Assembly (NCBI GenBank): GCA_963821935.1
Contig: CAWGFM010000005.1
Span: forward strand, 310,001 to 374,000
Direction of reading: 5' to 3'
Source: JAOUEA01 sp963821935
Lineage (GTDB): Bacteria > Actinomycetota > UBA4738 > HRBIN12
Length of the DNA stretch: 64,000 bases
In this document: in pieces, positions 37,988 to 47,137 of the stretch
How positions within the stretch are numbered: the stretch's first letter is position 1
Layout of the letters: every line of letters starts with the position of its first letter
The notes under the pieces: model-generated
Told to the model about the DNA's origin: nothing
The model's input: the letters and a program-made list of their open reading frames with translations, nothing else
Database searches by the model: none
Made by a program: the position numbers and the translations under genes

Positions 37988-38370
37988 GATGCTGATCGCT
38001 CGATCATGGTGGAGCGACAGGAGGACACGATCTCACCGCCGTCGTCGACGAGATCGAGCGCGATCGTCAGGAACCCATTGCCGGAGCGGATCTTCACCGA
38101 GTCCAGCCGGGCGCGCACCGTGAGCGTTTCGCCCACGCGCAGCGGCCTCGCGAACCGATACTCCTGACCTCCGTGCACCACACGGCTGAAATCGAGCTCC
38201 AACCCGGGGTCGGCCACGATGCGAGGGAAGACGGCGAACTCCACCGCCGTCGGGAACGTCGGAGGGATGCCTGGCCCCCCGCCGAACACGTCTGCGAACG
38301 CCGTGACGCGCTCGGCGGTCACTTCGAAGGCCACCTCGGGATAGGTGGTTCCTTCGGCGGCCGGATTCAC
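37984..38370 (-). CDS. hadA: (3R)-hydroxyacyl-ACP dehydratase subunit HadA (MaoC N-type)
   Basis: A 128-residue MaoC-N hot-dog protein: YPEVAFEVTAERVTAFADVFGG, PPTFPTAVEFAVF, VVHGGQEYRFARPLRVGETLTVRARL. It lacks the catalytic pair found in HadB and is expected to bind the acyl chain in a HadAB heterodimer. I chose GTG at 38370, seven bases after a TACGGT box, so the gene is probably leaderless. hadB overlaps it. Confidence 0.85.
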   Translation of the reverse strand: MNPAAEGTTYPEVAFEVTAERVTAFADVFGGGPGIPPTFPTAVEFAVFPRIVADPGLELDFSRVVHGGQEYRFARPLRVGETLTVRARLDSVKIRSGNGFLTIALDLVDDGGEIVSSCRSTMIERSAS

Positions 38371-38377
38371 GACGCGC

Positions 38378-38407
38378 ACCGTAGCTTCGGGCTGATGCGC
38401 GTGGCAA
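38378..38407 (-). promoter_or_regulatory. hadA-hadB promoter
   Basis: On the minus strand -35 TTGCCA (38402-38407) and -10 TACGGT (38378-38383) are 18 bases apart; the -10 ends seven bases before the hadA GTG. Confidence 0.65.
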
Positions 38408-38423
38408 CTTGTGGGAAGGTGCG

Positions 38424-38451
38424 TGAAACACCGCAGGTCAGGCCATACGAT
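38424..38451 (+). promoter_or_regulatory. Response-regulator promoter
   Basis: -35-like TGAAAC (38424-38429) and -10 TACGAT (38446-38451) are 16 bases apart, with ATG ten bases after the -10. It diverges from the hadA promoter within 50 bases, so one bound protein could affect both. Confidence 0.5.
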
Positions 38452-38461
38452 GCCGCTCGAT

Positions 38462-39229
38462 ATGCCGACACAACGCCAGGGAGTGCACACGGAGGAGCCC
38501 ATCACCGTCGTCATCGCCGACGATCACCGATCGTTCGGAGAAGCGCTCGAGGTGGCATTGGACAAGGAAGGCGACCTCCGTGTCATCGAGGTCGTCACCG
38601 ATGGCGAGTCGGCCGTCGAGAGTGCCTCCAAGTCCCAGCCCGACGTGGTCCTGATGGATCTGCAGATGCCCGGGATCGATGGCATCGAGGCCACCAGGCG
38701 GATCCACGACGAAGCGACCGGCACCGCCGTGATCATCCTGTCCGGCCAGAACGACGAGGTGTCGTTGGCGAGGGCGATCCAGGCGGGCGCGCGCGGCTAC
38801 CTGCGCAAGACCGAAGCCATCGTGGGCCTCGCCGACGCGATCCGTCGCGCCTACCGCGGAGAGCCGCTGCACACCAGCGTCGAGGTGGAGGAGTCGCTGC
38901 GCAAGCTCCGCCGGCGACGGGCGATGGACGGCAACTTGGCGCATCGCATCGAACGCCTGACCCCTCGTGAGACCGAGATCCTGCAACGCATGGCCGACGG
39001 GGATCCCCCGGAGAAGATCGCTCGCGACCTCGGCATGAGCAAGCACACGCTGCGCACCCATACGCAGAACGTGCTGACCAAGCTGGGGGTGCACTCCAAG
39101 CTGGATGCCATCGTGGCGGCGATCCGCTACGGCAAGGTGCGGACCGTCGAGGTGGCGCCCGAAACCGATCTGGTGGGCCTGATCGAGGTGGACGACGCCG
39201 ATGAAGCCCCCGAGGACGAACCCGGCTAG
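38462..39229 (+). CDS. NarL/FixJ-family response regulator
   Basis: A 255-residue two-component regulator. Receiver domain: Asp20-Asp21, phospho-acceptor Asp66 (VLMDLQMPG), Ser94 and Lys116. Output: LuxR-type helix-turn-helix, LTPRETEILQRMADGDPPEKIARDLGMSKHTLRTHTQNVLTKLGV. The acidic tail is about 25 residues. No histidine kinase is nearby, so it is an orphan here. I chose the ATG at 38462 because it fits a leaderless start; the ATG at 38450 adds four residues. Its TAG shares bases with the rpmG stop. Confidence 0.9.
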   Translation: MPTQRQGVHTEEPITVVIADDHRSFGEALEVALDKEGDLRVIEVVTDGESAVESASKSQPDVVLMDLQMPGIDGIEATRRIHDEATGTAVIILSGQNDEVSLARAIQAGARGYLRKTEAIVGLADAIRRAYRGEPLHTSVEVEESLRKLRRRRAMDGNLAHRIERLTPRETEILQRMADGDPPEKIARDLGMSKHTLRTHTQNVLTKLGVHSKLDAIVAAIRYGKVRTVEVAPETDLVGLIEVDDADEAPEDEPG

Positions 39230-39390
39230 CGGGTTTCGCGGTGCAGGGTGTGGGCCCGGCACCACCGGCAGTACTTCTTGAGCTCGATGCGATCACGATC
39301 GTTGACCTTGTTCTTGACCGTGTTGTAGTTGCGCCGCTTGCAGTCGGTGCACGCGAGCGTGATCTTCGGTCGATTGTCTGCCTTCGCCAT
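39226..39390 (-). CDS. rpmG: 50S ribosomal protein L33, zinc-binding form
   Basis: A 54-residue L33 reading MAKADNRPKITLACTDCKRRNYNTVKN, then KKYCRWCRAHTLHRETR. The two CxxC pairs make it the zinc (C+) form. It overlaps the response-regulator stop tail to tail through the palindrome CTAG. AAGGA lies upstream of the ATG. Its place next to hadA and tRNA-Met matches mycobacterial rpmG2. Confidence 0.95.
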   Translation of the reverse strand: MAKADNRPKITLACTDCKRRNYNTVKNKVNDRDRIELKKYCRWCRAHTLHRETR

Positions 39391-39448
39391 GGTGTCGTGT
39401 CCTTACTCGTACCCTCAGCTGGGTTCCCGGCTGGATCGAATGGTCAAG

Positions 39449-40633
<1,185 letters not shown>

Positions 40634-40691
40634 CGCGCGTGCATCCCTTCCGGTCGTGCGATCTTCGACGGTGTGTGCCAACGGTGCGGGG

Positions 40692-40766
40692 TGGTAGCGG
40701 CGGGTGGACTCGAACCACCGACACAGCGATTATGAGCCGCTTGCTCTACCTCTGAGCTACGCCGCC
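40692..40766 (-). tRNA. metT: tRNA-Met (anticodon CAT, elongator type)
   Basis: Minus-strand cloverleaf: acceptor GGCGGCG/CGCCGCT, D-arm GCTC/GAGC, anticodon stem AGCGG/TCGCT with loop CTCATAA, T-loop TTCGAGT, discriminator A and encoded CCA. Its similarity to actinobacterial elongator tRNA-Met, and its place before rpmG, argue against the initiator; tRNA-Ile2 (CAU) is not excluded. Confidence 0.93.
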
Positions 40767-40780
40767 GTGTTCAGCCGACG

Positions 40781-40786
40781 AGTTTA
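40781..40786 (-). promoter_or_regulatory. -10 box for tRNA-Met-tuf
   Basis: TAAACT on the minus strand lies 14 bases before the tRNA 5' end. A weak TGCCGA is about 17 bases upstream as a -35. It would drive tRNA-Met and tuf copy 2 together. Confidence 0.5.
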
Positions 40787-40845
40787 CCCTGGGCGACCCG
40801 GCGTCGGCACGCGCCGACCGGCTCGTCCGATGCCGGCTCCCCGGT

Positions 40846-42234
40846 TCACAGACCCGCGGATTCGAGCAGACGGAGCCACACCTCGCTGACCGTGGGGAAG
40901 GCGGGCACCGCATGCCAGAGCTGGTCGAGCGTGACCTCGCCCACCACGGCGATCGTGGCCGCGTGCAGCATCTCCTGGACGTCGGGGCCCGTGAACGTGG
41001 CGCCGACGACCAGCTGCGATCTCCGGTCGAGGACCAGCTGACTGTTCCCGGCGATGTCGTTGCCGCGGGTGTAGGCGCCCGCGACCTCACCGGTCCCGAC
41101 CCGGAGGACCTGCACATCGATGCCTGCGGCCCGCGCGGTCTCCTCGGTGTGTCCCACGGCAGCCACCTGCGGATCGGTGAACGTGACCCGCGAGACGGCG
41201 CGATGATCGGCGAGGTCGTGGACGTCCTTGCCTGCGATCACATCACCCACGAGCCGCCCTTGGTACTTGCCCATGTGGGTGAGCAACGCCAGACCGTTGA
41301 CGTCGCCCACCGCGAAGAGCCACTGACCATCCACTCCACGAACACGCAGCCGATCGTCGACCTCGATCCTGGCGCCCGGGTCGAGCCCGATCGTGTCAAG
41401 CCCGGCATCGCCGGTGTTCGCGCGCCGTCCCACCGCGACCAAGAGCTCATCCCCGACGACCTCGCGATCGTCGTCGAGCGTGAGGGTGATGGGCCCGTCG
41501 TCGTTCCGGGCCGCCTTCGTGGCCGTCGCCCCGGTGATGACGGTGATGCCTTCGGACTCGAACGACCGGCGCACGTCCTCGCCCGCGAAGGGCTCTTCCC
41601 GGGCCAGCAGCCGCGGCCCGCCCTCGACGATCGTTACCTCGTCCGAGCCGAGCCGTCGGAAGGCCTGAGCGAGCTCGGCGCCGATCGGACCCCCGCCCAG
41701 CACGACGAACCGGGTGGGGATCTCCTTGACCTCCGTGGCGGCGCGGTTGTCCCACGCGCCGACATCGGCCAGCCCCTCGATCGGCGGCATGAAGGGCGAC
41801 GTTCCGTTCGCCAACACGACCGCCGTGGTCGCCGCCAGGGTCCGCATGCCCTCGGCGGTCTCGACCTCGACGGACCGTTCTCCGGCCAGGCGTCCGTGAC
41901 CACGGATCAGCTCGATGCCCTTGTCGTCGAGCCACGGGGTCTGCGTGCTGTCGCTCCATGAGTTGGTCATGTAGTCGCGCTGGGCGAGCGCCGCGGCGAC
42001 GTCGATATCCCCGGTCACCGCCTCGGCGGCGCCGGGCACCCGTCGCGCGGCGGCCAGCACGTCACCCGGACGGATCAAGGTCTTGCTGGGGATGCACCCC
42101 CAGAACGAGCATTCGCCGCCCACGAGCCGCTCTTCCACGATCGCAACGCTGAGCCCGGCGTCCACGCATCGCCCGGCGGCGTTCTCGCCGGGAGGGCCGG
42201 CCCCGATGACCACCACATCGAACTCATCGCTCAT
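40846..42234 (-). CDS. FAD-dependent pyridine nucleotide-disulfide oxidoreductase
   Basis: A 462-residue flavoprotein of the dihydrolipoamide dehydrogenase/mercuric reductase class. FAD motif VVVIGAGPPGENAA, redox pair in GGECSFWGCIPSK (CX4C), NAD(P) motif VVLGGGPIGAELAQAFRRLG, second FAD motif LFAVGDVNGLALLTH. The C-terminal dimer domain ends HAVPAFPTVSEVWLRLLE: the usual catalytic His of HPT..SE is Phe. This matches a group of actinobacterial enzymes with unknown substrate. ATG at 42234. Confidence 0.9.
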   Translation of the reverse strand: MSDEFDVVVIGAGPPGENAAGRCVDAGLSVAIVEERLVGGECSFWGCIPSKTLIRPGDVLAAARRVPGAAEAVTGDIDVAAALAQRDYMTNSWSDSTQTPWLDDKGIELIRGHGRLAGERSVEVETAEGMRTLAATTAVVLANGTSPFMPPIEGLADVGAWDNRAATEVKEIPTRFVVLGGGPIGAELAQAFRRLGSDEVTIVEGGPRLLAREEPFAGEDVRRSFESEGITVITGATATKAARNDDGPITLTLDDDREVVGDELLVAVGRRANTGDAGLDTIGLDPGARIEVDDRLRVRGVDGQWLFAVGDVNGLALLTHMGKYQGRLVGDVIAGKDVHDLADHRAVSRVTFTDPQVAAVGHTEETARAAGIDVQVLRVGTGEVAGAYTRGNDIAGNSQLVLDRRSQLVVGATFTGPDVQEMLHAATIAVVGEVTLDQLWHAVPAFPTVSEVWLRLLESAGL

Positions 42235-42298
42235 CGACGGCCTCCTAGACCCGCTCATCGTCGGACCCGGCGGGCCCAACACCTTGGGGCCCTGCTTA

Positions 42299-44242
42299 TC
42301 ACACGTCGTCTGACGCGTTCTCGTGACGGTCTCGCCCGAGCACGACACCTGCCAGCAGCCACCCGGCCACAGCCAACACCGCGATGAGCGCACGTCCCCC
42401 ACCGCCGGTGAGCGGCCAGCCCACGGCCGCGAACACCACCCCGCCCAGGGTCAGGACGGCGATGCCGAATGCGGCGGAGAGACCGACACGGGCCAGCCAT
42501 GACACGTCCACCAGTGCGGTGGCCCACCCCAGGCCCACGATCATCAGCAGGCCGAGCGTCAGGCAGCTCCCCCAGATCAACTCCCCGGCGGTGGGGACGT
42601 CCAGCGGTGCCAAGGTCGCGAGTGCCGGCGGCGGCGCGCCTCGCACCACCCAAACTCCCGGCGCACCGGACAGAGAACCCTCGGGTGGGGACGAACGCGG
42701 ATTGAGGGACTCGAGCCAGATGGCCGTGAAGTCCTGGTCGACGAGCGGCGCGATCCTCTGCCACGACAGCTCGGCGTCCTCGTTCGGGAACCCGTTGATG
42801 GGTTCGCCGGCCAGCAGGTCCGCGCTGTCACCGAGGAACGTCTGCACCGATGCGATGAGGTCGCCGGGAAGCGATGCGCGCACGGCACGATCCGAGGCCG
42901 TGAACCCCCGCTTGCTCGCCACGAAGATGATGGGACCCGAGGGTCGCGCCGCGTGCAGGTAGTCGGCGGCCGCGATCACTTCGCGTCGGGCCTGAGGTTC
43001 CAACAGGGAACGTGACGCCGCCCACGACCGCTCCCCCGCCTGCCACGAGATCGTCAGGATCGAGACGATCACGACAGCGCCGGCGATGCTGACAGCCACC
43101 CCCTGCCGGAAGCTCCAGGCCCCCAGCGCGACGACGGCGGACGCGCCCAACAGCGGGATCGCGAGCGCGAACTCCCCGACGCGGTACGCCGGCAGCCATG
43201 TGGCCCCGAGCACCGAATGAGCGACGATCGCCAGCGCGAGGGTCAACGACCAACCAACCAGCAGGAACGTGGCCCAGCGTCTCGTCGGGATCCGTGGGAA
43301 CCACAGGGCCCATGCGCCCAGCAGCGCAGCGGGGCCCGTGATCCACAAACGCAGGGCAGGAACCCGCCGTGCCACCTTGCCCGTGACCTTCTCCACGGTC
43401 ACGCGTGGCGCGTCGAGGTCGAAGGTCGGCGTGGCCGCGAGGAGGGCGGCCAGGCCGGTCACGACCGACGCGACGACCACCGAGCCGATCCGCGCGGAAG
43501 GGGTCGTGCCGAGAGAAGACCCGTCACGGATGGAGCGGCGCGACGTCGGGATCAACGCGATGGCCAAGCATCCGAGCAGGACCAGGAACAGCGCGGCCAG
43601 AACCCAATGGATCACCAACGCCGCCGCGAGGAGCACGATCGCCCCTGCCATGGCCCGCCGGTTCGTGGCGGCGACGATCGCCGCCGCCGCCCCGGCGAGC
43701 ACGACCGATTCCACGAGGAGCGCGTCCAGGCTTCCCACGGCGGTGCGAACCACGGCGAGCGAGCCGCCCACCACGATCGCGAACACGGCGAACGCCCACG
43801 GCGGCTCGTCGAGGACGTCCACAGCGAACGCCCCCGCTGCCAGGCCCACGGCCGTCGCGAACACCGCGGGCGTCACGAAGGCCAGAAGGTACGGGGACGG
43901 CCCACCCGCGGCATCGATCAGTGACGCCAGGACGGGGAAGGCCGGCCGCTCAGCGTTGGCGTTGAGCTCGGGCGCGAACGTGCGCAAGGCGTCCAGCCCG
44001 TCGGCGATCGTCACGTTGGCCCGCCAGATGTAGTGGGCGGTGTCGAAGCCGAACGGGACGACGCTGTCGCCCCGCAGGTAGGGGAGGAGGAACAGGGCGG
44101 CGATGACGACGATGGCGAGAACGATCAGCCCGGCGATCGCGATGACCTGGCGGGTCCACGAGCGCGAACGCCTCGGATGAGAGGACTCCGGAGCCGCGTG
44201 GTGCCTCGTCGATCGCCGCTCCAGGCTCATGTCCTTGGCCAC
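42299..44242 (-). CDS. Polytopic membrane protein, possible GT-C-type
   Basis: A 647-residue integral membrane protein with about 12 hydrophobic helices, a short basic cytosolic N-terminus and an extracytoplasmic region around residues 400-540. An acidic first loop (GDSVVPFGFDTAHYIWRANV) and architecture resemble GT-C glycosyltransferases, but I see no decisive motif. It starts 17 bases from the tRNA-Thr 3' end. The GTG at 44242 has no clear ribosome site; ATG four codons later is possible. Confidence 0.7.
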   Translation of the reverse strand: MAKDMSLERRSTRHHAAPESSHPRRSRSWTRQVIAIAGLIVLAIVVIAALFLLPYLRGDSVVPFGFDTAHYIWRANVTIADGLDALRTFAPELNANAERPAFPVLASLIDAAGGPSPYLLAFVTPAVFATAVGLAAGAFAVDVLDEPPWAFAVFAIVVGGSLAVVRTAVGSLDALLVESVVLAGAAAAIVAATNRRAMAGAIVLLAAALVIHWVLAALFLVLLGCLAIALIPTSRRSIRDGSSLGTTPSARIGSVVVASVVTGLAALLAATPTFDLDAPRVTVEKVTGKVARRVPALRLWITGPAALLGAWALWFPRIPTRRWATFLLVGWSLTLALAIVAHSVLGATWLPAYRVGEFALAIPLLGASAVVALGAWSFRQGVAVSIAGAVVIVSILTISWQAGERSWAASRSLLEPQARREVIAAADYLHAARPSGPIIFVASKRGFTASDRAVRASLPGDLIASVQTFLGDSADLLAGEPINGFPNEDAELSWQRIAPLVDQDFTAIWLESLNPRSSPPEGSLSGAPGVWVVRGAPPPALATLAPLDVPTAGELIWGSCLTLGLLMIVGLGWATALVDVSWLARVGLSAAFGIAVLTLGGVVFAAVGWPLTGGGGRALIAVLAVAGWLLAGVVLGRDRHENASDDV

Positions 44243-44258
44243 GGTCCGGTCCTTCCTG

Positions 44259-44334
44259 TGGAGCCGGAGCGGGGAATCGAACCCCGGACCTCCTCCTTAC
44301 CATGGAGGCGCTCTGCCGACTGAGCTACTCCGGC
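44259..44334 (-). tRNA. thrT: tRNA-Thr (anticodon GGT)
   Basis: Minus-strand cloverleaf: acceptor GCCGGAG/CTCCGGC, D-arm GCTC/GAGC, anticodon stem CCTCC/GGAGG with loop ATGGTAA, T-stem CGGGG/CCCCG, discriminator T, encoded CCA. A TATCAT box (44344-44349) is a possible -10. In mycobacteria thrT and metT are adjacent; here two protein genes lie between. Confidence 0.95.
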
Positions 44335-44390
44335 GGCCCGGCGATGATAACAACGCCCGGTTGGAACCCCGCGCCGTGCGACCATGGGTG

Positions 44391-44867
44391 ATGATGAAGC
44401 GCCTCCTGCGCGTTGCCGCCTGCCTGACCCTCGTGATGGCGGCGTGCTCGGGCTCGCCCGCGGCCGAACCCAAGGGCAACCTGGTGGGCTACGCGACCTT
44501 CCCCGGCGCCGAAGGGCAGGAGCGCACGAACGGCTTGGGGGTCGCGGATTCCGACGAGGAACGCCAGCAGGGATTGATGGGGGTGCGGTCCCTTGGCGAA
44601 GACCGAGGCATGGTGTTCGTGTTCGACGGCGAGCAGGAGGGCGGGTTCTGGATGAAGGACACGCTGATCCCGCTGTCCATCGCGTTCTGGGGGGAGGACG
44701 GTCGGGTCCTGGATATCCTGGAGATGCAGCCGTGCACCGCCGAGCCCTGTCCCGTCTACGTGCCGGATGCCACCTACACGCACGCACTGGAGATGGACGC
44801 CGGATGGTTCAGCGCTCGCGGCATCGAGATCGGAGATCGGGTTGAGCTCCAACTCGTCAACGGATGA
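44391..44867 (+). CDS. DUF192-family lipoprotein
   Basis: A 158-residue secreted protein. It starts MMKRLLRVAACLTLVMAACSGS: a lipoprotein signal with the lipid-bearing Cys at about residue 19. The DUF192 core is clear, RQQGLMGVRSLGEDRGMVFVFDGEQEGGFWMKDTLIPLSIAFWGEDGRVLDILEM, plus a CTAEPCP pair that may form a disulfide. Family function is unknown. The reading frame upstream overlaps tRNA-Thr, so the ATG at 44391 or 44394 is right. Confidence 0.88.
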   Translation: MMKRLLRVAACLTLVMAACSGSPAAEPKGNLVGYATFPGAEGQERTNGLGVADSDEERQQGLMGVRSLGEDRGMVFVFDGEQEGGFWMKDTLIPLSIAFWGEDGRVLDILEMQPCTAEPCPVYVPDATYTHALEMDAGWFSARGIEIGDRVELQLVNG

Positions 44868-45222
44868 CTGCCTGCTCTGCGACGCGGAGCAGGTCACCGA
44901 GTGGTTCCACGACGACGAGGAATGCTGGGTGGCAGAGTGCATGGTGTGCCGGACCCCGATGATCGTGTGGCGAACCCACGGCCTGCCCGAGGCCGAGGTC
45001 GAGGCCACACTGCTCTCGCACCTGGAGCGGATCGCGACCGAACGCTACGGGAACGGCGGCTATTGGATCGATCCGGAGCGTCGGCGGATCCCGGACCACT
45101 GGCACGCGCACGCGCGACCGGCCGGTGAGTTCTTCGACCCCGCGAGCGCGCTCTACGTGCGCGACGATCCGCTCACTCGTGGAACGCGCGACGCAGGAAC
45201 CGGTCGAACTGTGGAACCGTGA
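44842..45222 (+). CDS. Small zinc-ribbon-like protein
   Basis: A 126-residue protein with CLLC and CMVC pairs about 20 residues apart, flanked by TEWFHDDEECWVAEC and VVWRTHG-like text, and a histidine-rich DHWHAHARP near the C-terminus. The four Cys suggest a structural zinc. Function unknown. I chose the TTG at 44842 (GGAG six bases upstream); it overlaps the DUF192 gene by 26 bases, implying coupling. Its last 50 bases run against the end of the AAA ATPase gene. Confidence 0.7.
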   Translation: MSSNSSTDDCLLCDAEQVTEWFHDDEECWVAECMVCRTPMIVWRTHGLPEAEVEATLLSHLERIATERYGNGGYWIDPERRRIPDHWHAHARPAGEFFDPASALYVRDDPLTRGTRDAGTGRTVEP

Positions 45223-46345
45223 ACGCGGCGAGCCCATGCCCGGGCTGGAAGAGCAGCCCCTTGTCGATGAGGCGGGCCCTGATGGGGGCCACCTGGCCCG
45301 AACTTCGCCCCAGCGCCGCGGCGACATCCATCGCTCGTTGCGGCTCATCGCCGAGCGAGGCCATGGCGCGGAGATACCGAAGCTCCGTCGGGCTCGCTCG
45401 CTCGACCCGCACCCGGAAGAAGCTCTCGTCGAGGCGAGCCTCGACCAACGCCTGCGCCTCGATCGTCTCGACGGCACCGACCGGTGATCCTTCGGCGCTA
45501 TCCCACACGACGGCTCCGTACTCCTGCACGAAGTAGGGGTAGCCCTGGGTGTACGTGATGACCGCCTCCACCGCTCGGGGGTCGAATCGCACACCGAGCT
45601 CCTCCGCAGGCTTCGTGAGCGCGTCGGCGGCCTCCTGCGGAGCGAGCGCCCCGATCCGCTGGAACTGGAAGAGTCGTTCGGCATAGGACTTCGCCTCACC
45701 GACCAATCGCGCCACGTTGGGCAGTCCGGCCGCGACCACCGTCAGTGGAAGCTCTCGCTGCACGGTCTTGTGCAGCGCCCGGATGAGGCCTTCCAGCTCG
45801 TGGCGCTCGAGCGCCTGCACCTCGTCGAAGAGGAAGACCACGCCGGTCTCATGTTCGCGGGCCGCCTCCCCCAGCGCCAGGAAGACGTCGGTGAGGTCGT
45901 CCCCGAAGTCCCCGGAGTCGGCGAATCCCTCGAATGGCTCGACATCGACGCTGGCCGTGATGGAGCCTTCCGTGGACATCGTGAGCGAGAACGAGGAGAG
46001 GATCCTCGCTGCCCGTCGCGCCAGCTCCCGCCATCGATCCCGCGGTGCGATCTCGAGGAGTGCCCTGCGAGCGAGCGACGCGATCTGGGGCCCGAAGTTG
46101 ACCCCGACGCTGATCTCGGTGTCGGCGGTCACCCATCGGCTGGCACGCGCCGATCGCTCGAAGGCACCCAGGAGCACCGTCTTGCCGACGCCTCGCAATC
46201 CCGTGATCATCAGGGACTGCTGCGGCCGCCCCCGGATCAGCCGGGCGAGCAGGATGTCGAACTGCAGGAGCTGCTCATCGCGGCCGACCAGGAACGGCGG
46301 ACTCGCTCCTGCGTTCGGGGTGTACGGATTGATCAGAGGATCCAT
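45173..46345 (-). CDS. AAA ATPase with C-terminal winged helix
   Basis: A 390-residue soluble P-loop ATPase of the AAA_16/STAND-like type. It starts MDPLINPYTPNAG...PPFLVGRD, with Walker A GLRGVGKT (49-56), Walker B FLFDE (171-175) and a C-terminal winged helix (residues about 310-385). Similar stand-alone ATPases occur in mobile and stress loci. Its gene faces the DUF1353-peroxidase genes across a shared, repeat-bearing promoter region, so it may belong with them. Confidence 0.85.
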   Translation of the reverse strand: MDPLINPYTPNAGASPPFLVGRDEQLLQFDILLARLIRGRPQQSLMITGLRGVGKTVLLGAFERSARASRWVTADTEISVGVNFGPQIASLARRALLEIAPRDRWRELARRAARILSSFSLTMSTEGSITASVDVEPFEGFADSGDFGDDLTDVFLALGEAAREHETGVVFLFDEVQALERHELEGLIRALHKTVQRELPLTVVAAGLPNVARLVGEAKSYAERLFQFQRIGALAPQEAADALTKPAEELGVRFDPRAVEAVITYTQGYPYFVQEYGAVVWDSAEGSPVGAVETIEAQALVEARLDESFFRVRVERASPTELRYLRAMASLGDEPQRAMDVAAALGRSSGQVAPIRARLIDKGLLFQPGHGLAAFTVPQFDRFLRRAFHE

Positions 46346-46354
46346 CGGCTCACA

Positions 46355-46410
46355 TTGACAGGGTTGACAGAGGTTAGCGAGTCTTGTTAATCGATGTCAA
46401 CATCGTCAAC
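46355..46410. promoter_or_regulatory. Symmetric repeat operator between AAA ATPase and DUF1353 genes
   Basis: Two TTGACA units nine bases apart (46355-46369) face two TGTCAA/CGTCAA units ten bases apart (46395-46410), making a mirror-symmetric array. On the minus strand TTGACA (46395-46400) with TAACCT (46371-46376) at 18 bases is a strong promoter for the ATPase gene. On the plus strand TTGACA (46364-46369) with GTTAAT is a weaker one for the 46525 gene. The region 46346-46524 has no gene. Confidence 0.6.
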
Positions 46411-46524
46411 GTGGGCTCCCATCAGACTCTGTAGCTCGAACGACCGTCGGTCGAAGACACCTGCCTGACCGCTCCCGGGGGTGCAACCCTTCCACCAACG
46501 ACGGCCCTGAAGGAGGCGATCCCA

Positions 46525-47124
46525 TTGCCGTTCGTCGGCGACGCCAATCCCTTGGTCAAACAGGTCGGGGACCGAGACTGGGAGGTGGTGGAACCGCTGA
46601 CCTACCGAGGGACCACGGATGAGTTCGTCGTGCCCGCGGGCATGCCGACCGACTTCGCCTCCGTGCCAAGAGCCTTCGTGTGGTTCCTCCCACGGTACGG
46701 GCGCTACACCAGGGCGGCGATCCTGCACGACTACCTGTGGCGCTTCCGGGTGAACGATCCGACGGAGCCCATCAGCCGCGCCGACGCCGATGGCCTGTTC
46801 CGACGGGTCATGCGAGAGCTGGGCGTTCCGTTCCTCCGCCGATGGATCATGTGGACCGCCGTGCGCTTGGCAGCGTTGACCAAGCCCGACGGGAGGAAGG
46901 GGTGGATCCGAGACGCTCCGCAGGTGCTGCTCGTTTCGATCGTGGCCCTGCCATTCGTCCTTCCTCCCGCGCTCCTGGTCTTGGTCGGTCTGGGCGCCTT
47001 CTACCTGCTCGAGCTCCTTCTCGTGCTCCCGTTGAAAGCCGGCCGGGCTCTGAGGAGCGCCATGACCAAGCAGGAACCCCGCAAGGACGTCTCGGTGCCC
47101 ACGTTCGACTGGAACACCTCATAG
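46525..47124 (+). CDS. DUF1353-domain protein with C-terminal membrane segment
   Basis: A 199-residue protein. The DUF1353 core is visible: VEPLTYRGTTDEFVVPAGMPTDFASVPR, then YTRAAILHDYLWR with the conserved HDYL, and the DADGLFRRVMRELGV helix. The family is common in phages and its role is unknown. A hydrophobic stretch (about 133-165) adds a membrane anchor. TTG start with a perfect AAGGAGG eight bases upstream. It leads a run of three plus-strand genes with the peroxidase 13 bases on. Confidence 0.82.
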   Translation: MPFVGDANPLVKQVGDRDWEVVEPLTYRGTTDEFVVPAGMPTDFASVPRAFVWFLPRYGRYTRAAILHDYLWRFRVNDPTEPISRADADGLFRRVMRELGVPFLRRWIMWTAVRLAALTKPDGRKGWIRDAPQVLLVSIVALPFVLPPALLVLVGLGAFYLLELLLVLPLKAGRALRSAMTKQEPRKDVSVPTFDWNTS

Positions 47125-47137
47125 GAGGGCAGGCGTG

